The notes below the pieces were generated by a model that had not been told where the DNA came from, did no database searches, and worked only from the letters and a program-made list of their open reading frames with translations. DNA of 64,000 nt, from the NCBI GenBank assembly GCA_016872725.1, contig VGZC01000023.1, positions 1-64,000 of the forward strand, given 5' to 3'. Positions 48,048 to 57,353 of the stretch are shown here, piece after piece. Numbering within the stretch: position 1 is the stretch's first letter; every line of letters begins with the position of its first letter. The position numbers and the translations under genes were made by a program. The stretch is from Planctomycetota bacterium. Its GTDB lineage: Bacteria > Planctomycetota > Planctomycetia > Pirellulales > Pirellulaceae.

Positions 48048-49169
48048 GTGGCGGATATGAGACGCGTTTTCGTCGGGTTCGTCGTCGCCGCCGCAATGTC
48101 ACTCGGCCACGTTCCCGACGGATGGCCGGGCGAACCGGGGCAGGGGACGCCGCCTCGATCGGGCGACTCCTTTCGCCGCCAACTGCTCACGCCCGCAACG
48201 GTCACCTGGACCCAAAACCCGCTCCGCGACGCGCTCGGAGAACTATCGCGGCAAGGGTCGATCGCCGTGTGGCTGGATCGTCGCGTCGATCCGGATCAGC
48301 GTGTCGACTTCGTCTCCCCGCGCGACGCGACACTTGACGCGTTGCTGCATGACCTCGCGCGCCACATCGGACTCGGCGTCGCCTACGTCGACTCGGTCGT
48401 CTACGTCGGCCCGACCGAGACGGCGTCCGTCCTTGCCACGGTCGCCGAAGCGCGGCTTGACGCGGCGCGGCGGGACCGGCTCGCGTTCCTTTCCCGGAAG
48501 GCCCCCTTGTCCTGGCCGGAGCTCACCGAGCCCAGATCGCTTCTCGCGCGGATCGCGGACGGGAACGCGTTCGCGTGGTCGAACCTGGACGAAGTGCCGC
48601 ACGATCTCTGGCCGGCCGCCGATTGGCCGGCGATCCCGCGGACGCACCAATTGACCCTCCTGCTCGCCGGCTTCGACCGGTCGTTCGAATGGACGTCCGC
48701 ATCGCAAACGCTGCGGATCGTCCCCGTCCCCCGCATCGAGCGGATCGAGCGGAATTACGGGATGCGAGGCGACAGCGGCGAGAAACTGGCCGAACTGCGC
48801 CGTCGTTTTCCCGGCGCCGAATTGACGCCCTCGGGCGCCCGATTGCGGGCTGTCGCGTCGGCCGAAGACCATTTCTGGATCCAACGGACCTTGCAAGGCC
48901 TGCCCTCGCTCGCGCCGCGCGGCGACACGCCGCGGGAAGTGCGCTACACGCTGCGCACCACGGCGCCGTTCGGCGGCCTCGCCAAGGCGATCGCCGATCG
49001 ATTGGAACTCCAACTCGATATCGACCCGCGACTCGAATCCCAGTCCGCGCGCAACGTCATGCTCGACGTCAAGGAGGTCACGCGTGACGAGTTGCTTCGC
49101 ATATTGGCCGACGCCGTCGGCGCGACCTATGAGGTCCGCGACGGTACACTCATCATCCGCCCTCGATGA
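48048..49169 (+). CDS. Exported protein with secretin/STN-like domain repeats
   Basis: 373 residues from the GTG at 48048, which has a strong GGGAGGA site; an ATG 24 nt upstream lacks one. A signal peptide (VFVGFVVAAAMSLG) is followed by an STN-type beta-alpha-beta unit (about 50-115: NPLRDALGELSRQGSIAVWL ... LGVAYVDSVVYVGP). A second, degenerate unit lies in the middle, and a third at the C-terminus has the classic ending (VTRDELLRILADAVGATYEV, RDGTLIIRP). STN and secretin N domains mediate contacts in outer-membrane secretin and TonB systems. Planctomycetes have many stand-alone versions of unknown role. It is convergent with the PHA-granule-type gene. Confidence 0.6.
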   Translation: MADMRRVFVGFVVAAAMSLGHVPDGWPGEPGQGTPPRSGDSFRRQLLTPATVTWTQNPLRDALGELSRQGSIAVWLDRRVDPDQRVDFVSPRDATLDALLHDLARHIGLGVAYVDSVVYVGPTETASVLATVAEARLDAARRDRLAFLSRKAPLSWPELTEPRSLLARIADGNAFAWSNLDEVPHDLWPAADWPAIPRTHQLTLLLAGFDRSFEWTSASQTLRIVPVPRIERIERNYGMRGDSGEKLAELRRRFPGAELTPSGARLRAVASAEDHFWIQRTLQGLPSLAPRGDTPREVRYTLRTTAPFGGLAKAIADRLELQLDIDPRLESQSARNVMLDVKEVTRDELLRILADAVGATYEVRDGTLIIRPR

Positions 49170-49226
49170 ACCTCGACGCGTGCGCGGGGCGGTCCCCCGT
49201 TCCGGCGGCGATCGCGTGCCCCGTGG

Positions 49227-49529
49227 CTATGCGAGGGCCCGTTTGAGTTCGGCGGCGAACGACGACTCGATCTTGCCGCGGAAGGCGATGGCGGCGAACG
49301 GCAACTGGCCCGCCAATCGAACGGACGACTCATCGACGTCCAGTCGCCCCGTGATCTTGAACCCGTAGGTCGACATGACGAAGTCGAGCGAATCGCCGCT
49401 CCACGCGCCTGTCAACTCGCTGACCTGGTTCTTGTAGATTTCCTTCGCGCGATCGAGGAAATCGCAGAGCCGCCGCCGCGCTTCGTCGCGCCCAAGCTGG
49501 TGTGGAACCTCGACCTGAAAACCGGGCAT
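49227..49529 (-). CDS. Polyhydroxyalkanoic-acid-system (PHA granule-region) family protein
   Basis: 100 residues, full length for the family. The protein begins PGFQVEVPHQLGRDEARRRL and continues with a helix, then a beta-sheet (WSGDSLDFVMSTYGFKITGRL, RLAGQLPFAAIAFRGKIESS), matching the PHA_gran_rgn family pattern of helix-grip-like proteins. Despite the family name, members occur in organisms without PHA; a lipid- or hydrophobic-ligand-binding role is the usual guess. An AAGGA site lies upstream of the ATG. Confidence 0.8.
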   Translation of the reverse strand: MPGFQVEVPHQLGRDEARRRLCDFLDRAKEIYKNQVSELTGAWSGDSLDFVMSTYGFKITGRLDVDESSVRLAGQLPFAAIAFRGKIESSFAAELKRALA

Positions 49530-49640
49530 CTTCGTTCCTTCCCCTGCCGAGCGGCCTCAACGCCTGTCTCGCCCACCAACGGCTCGATCCGCACGGCGTC
49601 TGCCGACCGCATCTCCATTCGCTCGCCAAGATATCGACGT

Positions 49641-49646
49641 TATAAT
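49641..49646 (+). promoter_or_regulatory. Candidate -10 element of the 49766 gene
   Basis: A perfect TATAAT sits 120 bp before the plus-strand start. The position 17 bp upstream reads TTCGCT, only a weak match to a -35 box. The same spot reads TATAAC on the minus strand, upstream of the divergent 49529 gene. Confidence 0.45.
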
Positions 49647-49765
49647 CGAACCCTCCCGTGGATGTCGCGGGGGGGAACAGGGCGGCCGCCGGTCGAATCG
49701 ATCGCATCGGCCGGCTGAGGGTCGGACCGAGCCTTGGCTTCCCGTCGCCGACGTGCGAGGAAGAC

Positions 49766-50821
49766 ATGTCATTGCCGCGAAAAACCATGCCGAGCTCGCG
49801 AGCGCCGTTCGCCGTCGTTTCCTTGGTCGCCGCACTCGTCCTCGCGGGCACGGCCACCCTGCTGACGCGCCCCTTCTGGTATCTTCCGCACCCCGACGAC
49901 GCGGGCCCGAACGATCTGTTGCGGTGGATCGCGCTCCGCGAGGTGGACCAATACCCGCGCGAGCTGCAGGTCCATCTGATCGATCGCCTGGAATCGGAGG
50001 TGGACCCTTCCGATGTCGCATCGACCTCGAAGGCGAGCGGCCTGGCACGCTACTTCACCGAGCGGATTGATCGGAACTGCCGGCTGCTCACGCGTGTCTG
50101 GTTCGAGACCCGGTGCGAACGGTACGCGGAATGCGACCATGGCGAGCGGGTGGGATACCTGTGCGACCAGATTCGGTTTCTGCTCGACTGGGGAGACGCC
50201 ATCGGTGGGCGGCGGGCGTCGCGTTCCTCGTCGGCGGGCTACCTTGACGCGTTCATCGCCGACGTTGAGCGTTGGACCGAGGAATCGCCCGAGGCGGCGC
50301 GCGATCGGATGCGGGACACGGTACGGGACGCCGTCATCTGCTGGCTCGCGACCCACGACCTCGATGCGGAGCCGCTCGGAACGCGCCGGACGATGGCGCG
50401 TGCCGTCTGCGATCACCTCGGAAAACCCCAAGACGGCCTCGACGCGCCGCCCCTCGAGCTCGACAACGACCAATGCGCCCGGTTCCGTTCGAACGCGATA
50501 ACGCTCGCCAGGACATGGCTCGAGGAGCAGGCCGTTCGGTTCGCGGGCGCCGCGGCGCCGGAACGGGAGCGCGTGTTGGACGAGTGCGTCGAGCGGCTCG
50601 ACGCGCTGCGTGCGAGCGGCTATCTCGCTTTGACGCCGCCGTCATCCGCGTCGCGCGCGTCCGCTGCGTCGATCTGGACGGAAATCCCCCGCTGGATCGC
50701 GTCGGTCGATCCGAATGACCAAGCGTCGCTCTCCGCATTCATGGCCCAACTCCAAGCGCGATTCATGACGCGGTGGTGGAAACGCGTCTGGTCCCAAGCG
50801 ACGGCGCCCCGAACGGGCTGA
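49766..50821 (+). CDS. Membrane-anchored protein of unknown function
   Basis: 351 residues from the ATG at 49766 with GAGGAAG upstream. One N-terminal membrane anchor (FAVVSLVAALVLAGTATLL, about 15-33) is followed by an all-helical, Arg/Glu/Ala-rich body with scattered Cys (for example CRLLTRVWFETRCERYAEC). I do not recognise the family. The composition and single anchor suggest a periplasm-facing helical protein; no catalytic motif is visible. Confidence 0.65.
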   Translation: MSLPRKTMPSSRAPFAVVSLVAALVLAGTATLLTRPFWYLPHPDDAGPNDLLRWIALREVDQYPRELQVHLIDRLESEVDPSDVASTSKASGLARYFTERIDRNCRLLTRVWFETRCERYAECDHGERVGYLCDQIRFLLDWGDAIGGRRASRSSSAGYLDAFIADVERWTEESPEAARDRMRDTVRDAVICWLATHDLDAEPLGTRRTMARAVCDHLGKPQDGLDAPPLELDNDQCARFRSNAITLARTWLEEQAVRFAGAAAPERERVLDECVERLDALRASGYLALTPPSSASRASAASIWTEIPRWIASVDPNDQASLSAFMAQLQARFMTRWWKRVWSQATAPRTG

Positions 50822-50917
50822 CGCGCCGCGCGAGCTTCCAACGAAACGCCCCGTGGCGGCGATGACCTCGTGAGGAGGACCTCGTGGGGATTTCGATGGC
50901 GACGAGCGTCCGCCGAG

Positions 50918-51163
50918 CTATCCGGACATGCGTTCGTCGTTGAATCCCTCGATCGTCCGCCGGTCGCGCGGGTGCCACAAGGGGAGCCCCTTGGCGACGC
51001 GCTGCGCCAGCACGGTGATCTTCTCAAGCGTTCCGGGCATCGCCTGGGTCGCGGCGAAATGCGCCGCAGCGTCCGACTCGGGTTCGTAATCCCAAATGCC
51101 GAGCTTGATGGCGTCCAATACCGAGCCGGGGAAGGAACTTGGTTCGTTGAGCATCTTCGTCAT
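50918..51163 (-). CDS. Small planctomycete-type protein of unknown function
   Basis: 81 residues from the ATG at 51163. The pattern DYEPESDAAAHFAATQAMPG, then GTLEKITVLAQRVAKGLPLW and HPRDRRTIEGF recalls small planctomycete proteins with a conserved MPGTxEKxxVLxxRV(x)GLPLWHPxD stretch. There is no signal peptide. The frame extends upstream to 51286 without features, so the shorter start is preferred. It lies 119 bp after mfnB on the same strand. Confidence 0.65.
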   Translation of the reverse strand: MTKMLNEPSSFPGSVLDAIKLGIWDYEPESDAAAHFAATQAMPGTLEKITVLAQRVAKGLPLWHPRDRRTIEGFNDERMSG

Positions 51164-51282
51164 GATCGCGACTTCAATTCCGAGCGGTCCAAGCGCGAAT
51201 GCGCGGAACGACGGGCCTACCAATCCATGACGTGCGATGACCTCCCTGAGGATGCAAGTGCGATCCGAGTATCGGACCGCGT

Positions 51283-52026
51283 TCAACCGAAGTCAAGCGC
51301 GCCGGATCGGAAGCCGCGCGGATTGCGTGTCGAGTCGAGCGACCCACTCTTGACACGGGCGGAAAACGCGCGCACGCGCTGTTCGTCGACGATTCCCTCG
51401 CGGCCCCGGGAACAGACCGCGCCGCGCACGGCGATCCAATCGGGATGGGCGTCGAGCGCGGCGTCCACGATCGATTCGGTCAGCGAACCGGCGATCGCGA
51501 CGCGCATCCCCGCCTCGCGCGCGGCGGCGGTCCATTCCTTCAATTCCGAAGGAGAGAGCCAGTTGGTGAGGGGGCCATCCTTCCGCCACGTGTCGCACAG
51601 CGCGGCGGCGCATCCCAGTTCGCGACCCGCGCGCAGCACGTCGAACGGATTGGGAGCGTCCGCGCGCCGCCAGTCGGCGTACGCGACCGCGACGGTCGGC
51701 GCGAACGGCGCGAACGGCGCGAGCGATTCCCTCCACCGCGCGATCCAGTCGGCCTCCCGCGAGATGCCCGCCAGGCCAAGCTTGACGAACGCGAATCCGT
51801 TCAGGTCCGCGGCGCGCGGGGCGTCACCCGGCTCATTCCATTCGCCGAGCGCCGCGCTGAGCGCGGCTTGGTCCCCGACCCGCGCGCGGATGGAACGCCA
51901 CGCGTCGACCGACGCGCGCCCGAGCGGGCCGCGGCCGGGTTCCTTGATGTCGATCAGATCGGCCCCGCCTCGAACGGCCGCCGCCGCCTCGTCCGCGTCA
52001 CGCACGCTCACCAACAGACGGGTCAT
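51283..52026 (-). CDS. mfnB: (5-formylfuran-3-yl)methyl phosphate synthase (MfnB, DUF556)
   Basis: 247 residues from the ATG at 52026. The N-terminus TRLLVSVRDADEAAAAVRGG followed by ADLIDIKEPGRGPLG (K28 in the position of a catalytic Lys) is the signature of the MfnB/DUF556 TIM-barrel family. MfnB condenses two glyceraldehyde-3-phosphate molecules to the furan precursor of methanofuran. Planctomycetes carry the H4MPT/methanofuran-linked C1 pathway, so the gene fits the organism. Its start codon overlaps the stop of the upstream membrane-protein gene as ATGA, indicating translational coupling. Confidence 0.85.
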   Translation of the reverse strand: MTRLLVSVRDADEAAAAVRGGADLIDIKEPGRGPLGRASVDAWRSIRARVGDQAALSAALGEWNEPGDAPRAADLNGFAFVKLGLAGISREADWIARWRESLAPFAPFAPTVAVAYADWRRADAPNPFDVLRAGRELGCAAALCDTWRKDGPLTNWLSPSELKEWTAAAREAGMRVAIAGSLTESIVDAALDAHPDWIAVRGAVCSRGREGIVDEQRVRAFSARVKSGSLDSTRNPRGFRSGALDFG

Positions 52027-52562
52027 CGGGGCGCACTCCCGCGCGGCATGGACCGCTCCCGCTTCACAGCGATCAACCGGTCGTTGAGCCGCTTCAGCAG
52101 GGAGCCGTCGATCGGTTCGCACCATGTTCCCCGGATCAGAATATGGCTTTCACGCCACTGCCCGAGCGCGGGATGGACTTGCCGGTCCCGGAGTTCACGG
52201 GCCCCTTCGGCGAGCCGCACAAGGACGGCTCGCGTCGGCTCCTTGCCGCCGCGCGCCAGTCCGCTCGGCCCTTCCGCGAACAGAAAACACTCGACCGCCT
52301 CGATCGGAACGCGATACGGCATCGAGGAACGCAGATAGACGAGCAATTCGCCGCGCGAGTAGGCGAGCCGAGGCGTCCGCCAGAGGACGACCAGCGATAC
52401 GCCGAGCACGGCTCCGAGTCCAAGGAGTACGGAGGCGGCCCACCGCGCGGCGGCGCCCGCGGCGCCGACCCAGATCCCGCCGCCGAGCACCATGCACAGC
52501 GCGGGAACCACCAGCGAGACGGCCATCGCGCGCCGATTGCCCTGCAGCCAAACTTCCCGCAT
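52023..52562 (-). CDS. Small two-helix membrane protein coupled to mfnB
   Basis: 179 residues from the ATG at 52562; the longer frame upstream reads as Arg-rich noise. Two adjacent membrane helices (AMAVSLVVPALCMVLGGGIW and AASVLLGLGAVLGVSLVVLW, about 13-65) precede a soluble domain (RLAYSRGELLVYLRSSMPYR, VPIEAVECFLFAEG) that could be PH-like. The family is not recognised. Its stop codon overlaps the mfnB start by 4 bp, so the two are translated together. Confidence 0.65.
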   Translation of the reverse strand: MREVWLQGNRRAMAVSLVVPALCMVLGGGIWVGAAGAAARWAASVLLGLGAVLGVSLVVLWRTPRLAYSRGELLVYLRSSMPYRVPIEAVECFLFAEGPSGLARGGKEPTRAVLVRLAEGARELRDRQVHPALGQWRESHILIRGTWCEPIDGSLLKRLNDRLIAVKRERSMPRGSAPR

Positions 52563-52820
52563 GACCCTCGATCGATCCCCCCACGCGCGCGAACGAAAAC
52601 GAAAACGGTCGTGATGAACGCCCGTCCCTCCGCGCGACGGAAGTCCGTCACGCCGTAGTTCCGCCACCATGCCGACCACCATCGGCCCGCGGAGTGTTCA
52701 CGGGCCCGCGAGCTCATCGTAGTGATCCAGGCCTCCATTGGCCACGGGGCCCAGGAACGCCGAACGCATGGACCGGACGTCCCGCAATGCGAGGGAAGCT
52801 CGGAAGGGCAGGGGGGGGAG

Positions 52821-54008
52821 TCACTCGTCCGAGCATTCCAGGAACGCGAGCGGTTGTTCGGAGAGCGGATCGGCGATGCGGACCGCGGATCGGCCCAACA
52901 GGAGATCCTCCATCCGTCGTCCAACCACTTCCGATCTCCAGCCGTGAGCCAAGGCGGGAGGCTCCGCCGGCCGCGGTTCGAGATTCAGCCGAAAGGCGAC
53001 AAGGTCCCTGACGTCTTCAGCGGAACCGACGAGCGGCGCGGCGATACGGGCCTCGCAACAAATGCTGCCCAGCGCCGTCGCAAGGAACTGGCCCACAAGA
53101 TTCAGAGGAGGCCGCGCGGTCCGCTCGGACCGCGTCGGCAACATGTCGTCGGGCAGATGGAGGGCCGCTTCGATCCGATCGGCGATGATCGGCAGGAATT
53201 TTTGGAGGTGTCGGTATTCGAGGCCCCGCACGGCCCGAATGCGCTTGGGATCCGACGACTGGCGCCGCGCGAGTTCGACGAGCAGGTCGTCGCGCAGCAG
53301 GCGCCGCGCCGGGATGTTCTGACGCTCGGCCTCGGCCTCCCGCCATCGCCACAGCTCGCGCGCAATCGCGAGACTGCGCACGTTGAGTCCGGCGATGCCC
53401 GGCAGGCGGCGCCACCACTCGGTTGTCTCGGCGAGCAGGATCGACTGCTGCCATCGGTCGAGTTCATCGCGGACCCAGTCGGTCCGTCCGAGCCGCTCGG
53501 TTTCCGCATGGAGTCTCTCGCTCAGCGCCTCGAGGTGCACGACGTCCTGCAACGCGTATTCGATTTGCATCGGAGTCAACGGGCGTCTCCGCCAATCGGT
53601 GCGGGTTTCTCCTTTCGCGAGGTTGACGCGGGCGAACCGGGAGACCAACGTCGAATAGGCCGCGGGATACTCCAATCCGATGAAACCCGCCGCGATTTGC
53701 ACGTCGTAGACCTCGTTCGGAAACCGGCTGATCGCGCGCCACGAGAACCGCAGTTCCTCGCGTCCGGCATGCATGAGCGTGAAATGGCCTGGCGCCGCGA
53801 GGCACTCCCAAAGCGCGGTCATGTCGGGAACGGCGTACGGATCGACCACGTAGAGCTTTCCGTTCGCCGCGACCTGGACGAGACAGAGCTCCGGCCGGTA
53901 AGTATGCTCCGATACGAACTCCGTATCGAACGCAATGACCGGGGCTCCTCGCAGTTCCGCGATCATTGCGTCGAGTCGTCGCGCGTCGGTGATGCTCTCA
54001 TATCGCAT
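52821..54008 (-). CDS. rnd: Ribonuclease D (3'-5' exoribonuclease)
   Basis: 395 residues. The DEDD exonuclease domain occupies about 20-175: Exo I AFDTEF (D28, E30), Exo II region LMHAGREELRFSW and Exo III YALQDV (Y151, D155). One or two HRDC-type helical domains follow (about 210-290 and C-terminal). RNase D trims tRNA precursors. The Exo II acidic position is Glu85 (HAGREEL) where Asp is usual. The DUF11-type gene lies 30 bp upstream on the same strand, so the two may be co-transcribed. Confidence 0.88.
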   Translation of the reverse strand: MRYESITDARRLDAMIAELRGAPVIAFDTEFVSEHTYRPELCLVQVAANGKLYVVDPYAVPDMTALWECLAAPGHFTLMHAGREELRFSWRAISRFPNEVYDVQIAAGFIGLEYPAAYSTLVSRFARVNLAKGETRTDWRRRPLTPMQIEYALQDVVHLEALSERLHAETERLGRTDWVRDELDRWQQSILLAETTEWWRRLPGIAGLNVRSLAIARELWRWREAEAERQNIPARRLLRDDLLVELARRQSSDPKRIRAVRGLEYRHLQKFLPIIADRIEAALHLPDDMLPTRSERTARPPLNLVGQFLATALGSICCEARIAAPLVGSAEDVRDLVAFRLNLEPRPAEPPALAHGWRSEVVGRRMEDLLLGRSAVRIADPLSEQPLAFLECSDE

Positions 54009-54038
54009 TACAGGATTCGATCGAAGGGACGACGATCT

Positions 54039-55973
54039 CTAACGACGCGTGGCCCCGCCCGAACGGGCCGTTTCCACCGGCTCGTCCCCGAAGAACCGCG
54101 TCATGTCCTCGGCGGTCAGCTCGGTGTCCGGATCCTCGCACTTCACGACGGCGCGGAACCGGTGATTGCCCGCCGATTCCGCCTTCGCCACGATCCGCAA
54201 CACGACCTGCTGGCCGGCCTCGACACGCGGCAGATCGCGGAACAGCACCTGCCCCGGCACCAGTTCGGCGGGGGATCCTTCCGCGCGGATCGGTTCGACG
54301 CCATCGGAAAACTGCCCGACGACATGGACGTTCTGCGCGGCCTTGGTGCCCCGATTCACGACGCGTATCTCGAAGACGACTTCCTCTCCGACCGTCTTCG
54401 GACCCTGCGGATCATTGACCTGCAATTGGAGGTCTGCGAGCGCTTCGACCTTGGTCGGGCAGCTCGCGGTCGACGCGAGCTCCCCGGCCATGGTCGTGAT
54501 GACTTCGCATTGAAGATCGCCGGCTTTCTCAAACGCCACCTCGATCGCGACCTTGCGCGCGTCGTTCGGCGCGATCTCCTTGACCTTCCACGCGAGGCGG
54601 CCGGCCGTTTCGGACGCGTTCTCGACACCCCCGACATATCGCGAGCCGGCGGGCAACTTCACCGAAACTTCCACATCGGACGCCGACGCATTGCCCGTGT
54701 TCTGGATCGCCACTTCGTAAGTTCCCGTCGATCCGGCGAATTTGAGTCCGGGCCCGCGGATCTCGACGGCGAGTTCGGCGCGGCGCACGAGCACCGTGCG
54801 AGCCGCCTCGTCGCGCAGACCATCGCCGTGGGCCGTCGCCTTGATTTCGAGCGATCCGGATTCCCGCGCCACCAGCTCCATGCGGATCTGCTCCCGCGCG
54901 CCGGCCGCGAGCGTGCCGATGCGCCGCGCTTGGCCGTTGCCGCCGGTCGACACGTCGAGGCTGACGTTTTCCGCGGGACCCGTTCCGGGATTGCTGACCG
55001 TGATCGTGTAGATCTGCCGCGTTCCGTACAGAATGTCCTCAGGCCCGCCGACTTGCACGTCGAGCGCGGGCTTCAAGACGGGGATCGAGGCGGTCAATTC
55101 GGGCGAACGCATCGTCCATGTGACCGAAATTCCCGCCGGTTGATCCGAATTGGCCGTGATCTGGAGCTCAAGCTGCTCGCGAGCTCCGCCCGCGAGCGCC
55201 GGAATCCGCCACTCGATCGAACCGCCCGTCGGCGCCGCGCCGCGCGCTTCACCGGCCGACGCCGCCATGCCGTCCACGGCGACATGCCCCGGTACGGCGA
55301 CTGCCACAACGACTTCTCCCGCGCTTTCCGTCGATTCGTTCACCGCCGCGATCCGATACGCCGCCGGCTTGCCGAATGAAATGGCCGCCGGGCCGACGAC
55401 CTCAACACGCACCCGCGCCGATTGCCCGCGAAGCGACAGGGACTCGGCGACCGACCCGGGAGCCGGACCGCTCGGCGCGATCCCACGCGGCGCGATCGGA
55501 CGAGCCGCCGGTTTCCGAGCCGTTTCCGCCGGCGCCGGAGACGACAGGGCCGGTTCGGCGACCGGTTCCATCGAAGGGCGTCGCGATGACCCGGCATCGC
55601 GCGCGCCTTGTTCCTTGTCGCTTCGATCCGCATCGCGTTCCGCGGCCGTTTCCGGGCCTCCATCCGATGCCGTCGACTCGGGTTCGACCGAACGCCGTTT
55701 CAATACCGACTTCAATCCGTCTCCCGACGCGGCTCGGCTCTCTTCATCGTCCGTCGGATCGACGGCGCCCGCCGGACTCGTCAATCGATCGTCGATGCGA
55801 CGCTCCGTTCCCTTCGCCTCCGCGCTCCGCCAGCGACTCGGCACTCCACCGTCGCGAGGAAGTACGGGCGCCTGCAGCACGGGCACCTGAGCGGGGCGCT
55901 CCTGAGCTCCGACAATCCCCAGGACGGCCGCGAGTCCCAACCCGGCCACGACAATGATAAGACGGCGTGACAT
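54039..55973 (-). CDS. Exported DUF11-type repeat protein
   Basis: 644 residues from the ATG at 55973, with GGGGAGAG upstream. A signal peptide (RLIIVVAGLGLAAVLGIVGA) is followed by about 140 residues of low-complexity Pro/Ser/Arg/Ala linker, then four or five Ig-like DUF11/CARDB-type repeats of about 110 residues. Each repeat has patterns such as YTITVSNPGTGPAENVSLDV, YEVAIQNTGNASASDVEV and FEIRVVNRGTKAAQNVHV. Such repeats stack into rod-like surface or periplasmic proteins and are common in planctomycete cell-envelope proteins. No enzyme motif is visible. Confidence 0.8.
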   Translation of the reverse strand: MSRRLIIVVAGLGLAAVLGIVGAQERPAQVPVLQAPVLPRDGGVPSRWRSAEAKGTERRIDDRLTSPAGAVDPTDDEESRAASGDGLKSVLKRRSVEPESTASDGGPETAAERDADRSDKEQGARDAGSSRRPSMEPVAEPALSSPAPAETARKPAARPIAPRGIAPSGPAPGSVAESLSLRGQSARVRVEVVGPAAISFGKPAAYRIAAVNESTESAGEVVVAVAVPGHVAVDGMAASAGEARGAAPTGGSIEWRIPALAGGAREQLELQITANSDQPAGISVTWTMRSPELTASIPVLKPALDVQVGGPEDILYGTRQIYTITVSNPGTGPAENVSLDVSTGGNGQARRIGTLAAGAREQIRMELVARESGSLEIKATAHGDGLRDEAARTVLVRRAELAVEIRGPGLKFAGSTGTYEVAIQNTGNASASDVEVSVKLPAGSRYVGGVENASETAGRLAWKVKEIAPNDARKVAIEVAFEKAGDLQCEVITTMAGELASTASCPTKVEALADLQLQVNDPQGPKTVGEEVVFEIRVVNRGTKAAQNVHVVGQFSDGVEPIRAEGSPAELVPGQVLFRDLPRVEAGQQVVLRIVAKAESAGNHRFRAVVKCEDPDTELTAEDMTRFFGDEPVETARSGGATRR

Positions 55974-56205
55974 GGCTCTCCCCATGCGCAACGATCGAAA
56001 GACCCCGAGTCGTTGCAAGCTTATCGGTCGCGCAGATCGGGAATAATTAGCCGTCTTTTCCTGTTTATCCGACTAAACAAGATAGGCAAGACAGGCACCG
56101 CCTCGGCCGCGGAGTGGCCGGCTTATGCATGGAACCGGAATGCGGATGGCCTGACGACGCTTCTTCCCCCCTGCCATGAGTGGATCGTCATTCGTGCGAT
56201 TCGTG

Positions 56206-57291
56206 TCATTCGTGGTCGATCCGTTCGTGCGGCACTAGGGGGCCGGGCGAAAGGCCGTCGGATTCGTGGCGCGTGATCCGGAACCCCAAGTCCTCGATCA
56301 TCCGATGGTCGGCGTCGGGGGATTGCCCTTTGGTCGTCAGATAATCGCCGACGAAGATCGAATTGGCGGCGTAGAGGCCGAGCGGCTGAAGGCTGCGCAG
56401 ATGAACCTCTCGGCCGCCGGCGATGCGCAGTTCGCTCCGCGGATTCGTGAAACGGAACATGGCCAGCGCGCGCAGGCAGCGCTGGGGAGTTAGCGCGCGG
56501 TGCTCGGAGAACCGCGTGCCCTCGATCGGGATCAGGAAATTCACGGGAATCGACTCGACGCGCATCGCGCGAAGCTCAAGCGCCATGGCGACCATATCCT
56601 CGGACCGTTCGCCCATCCCCACGATGCCTCCGCTGCACAGTTCCAGACCCGCCTCGCGGACCACCCGCATCGTTCGGAGCCGATCCGAAAACGTGTGCGT
56701 CGTGCAAATCGACTCGTGGTATCGTTCGCCCGTGTTCAAGTTGTGATTCACGCGATCAACGCCGCACGCTTTGAGCCGAGCGGCTTGGACCGGGTCGAGC
56801 AAGCCAAGACACGCGCAGATACGGAGAGGGAAGCGGTTCTTGATTTCGGGAACGACGGCCTCGATCATCTCCAATTCGCGATCTCGAGGTGATCGGCCGG
56901 AGATCACCATGCAATAGGTCTTGGCTTTCCGATCGTGCGCGGCGCGGGCTCCCTCGAGCAACTCCTCGCGACTCAGCATCGGATAACGGGGAATCTCGGC
57001 CTCGGAGATCCGGGACTGCGAGCAGTAGTGGCAGTCCTCCGAACAGATGCCGCTCTTGGCATTGACAAGAAAATAGAGCTGCACTCCCGTCCCGAAATGG
57101 GCGCGGCGGATCCGAAAGGCGGCGGCAAGCAAATCGAGCAGTTCCTCGTCGGATGAATCGAGAATCGCGAGCGCCTCGTCGCGCGACGCTTCGTGTCCGG
57201 CAAGAACGCGATCGGCGAGCGTTCGCCATCGAGCGGCATCGGAAGACGGCGGCGCCGCCGCGTCGAATTCGGAAACCGAAGCCATACCCAT
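56206..57291 (-). CDS. bioB: Biotin synthase
   Basis: 361 residues from the ATG at 57291. It is a radical-SAM enzyme with the CxxxCxxC cluster at C83, C87 and C90 (GICSEDCHYC), glycine motif MVISGR, HNLNTGERYHESICTTHTF, GGIVGMGE and NFLIPIEGT, all conserved in BioB. It inserts sulfur into dethiobiotin. No other biotin gene is next to it; it follows the beta-propeller gene on the same strand. The last residues (VPHERIDHE) and the stop fall in a short ATTCGTG direct repeat, so the native C-terminus may have been altered. Confidence 0.92.
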   Translation of the reverse strand: MGMASVSEFDAAAPPSSDAARWRTLADRVLAGHEASRDEALAILDSSDEELLDLLAAAFRIRRAHFGTGVQLYFLVNAKSGICSEDCHYCSQSRISEAEIPRYPMLSREELLEGARAAHDRKAKTYCMVISGRSPRDRELEMIEAVVPEIKNRFPLRICACLGLLDPVQAARLKACGVDRVNHNLNTGERYHESICTTHTFSDRLRTMRVVREAGLELCSGGIVGMGERSEDMVAMALELRAMRVESIPVNFLIPIEGTRFSEHRALTPQRCLRALAMFRFTNPRSELRIAGGREVHLRSLQPLGLYAANSIFVGDYLTTKGQSPDADHRMIEDLGFRITRHESDGLSPGPLVPHERIDHE

Positions 57292-57353
57292 GCGAGCCTC
57301 GCGGGAATCGGGAATCGCGCGCGTCGAGGGGACGCGCGGCTCTTGATGTCGAC

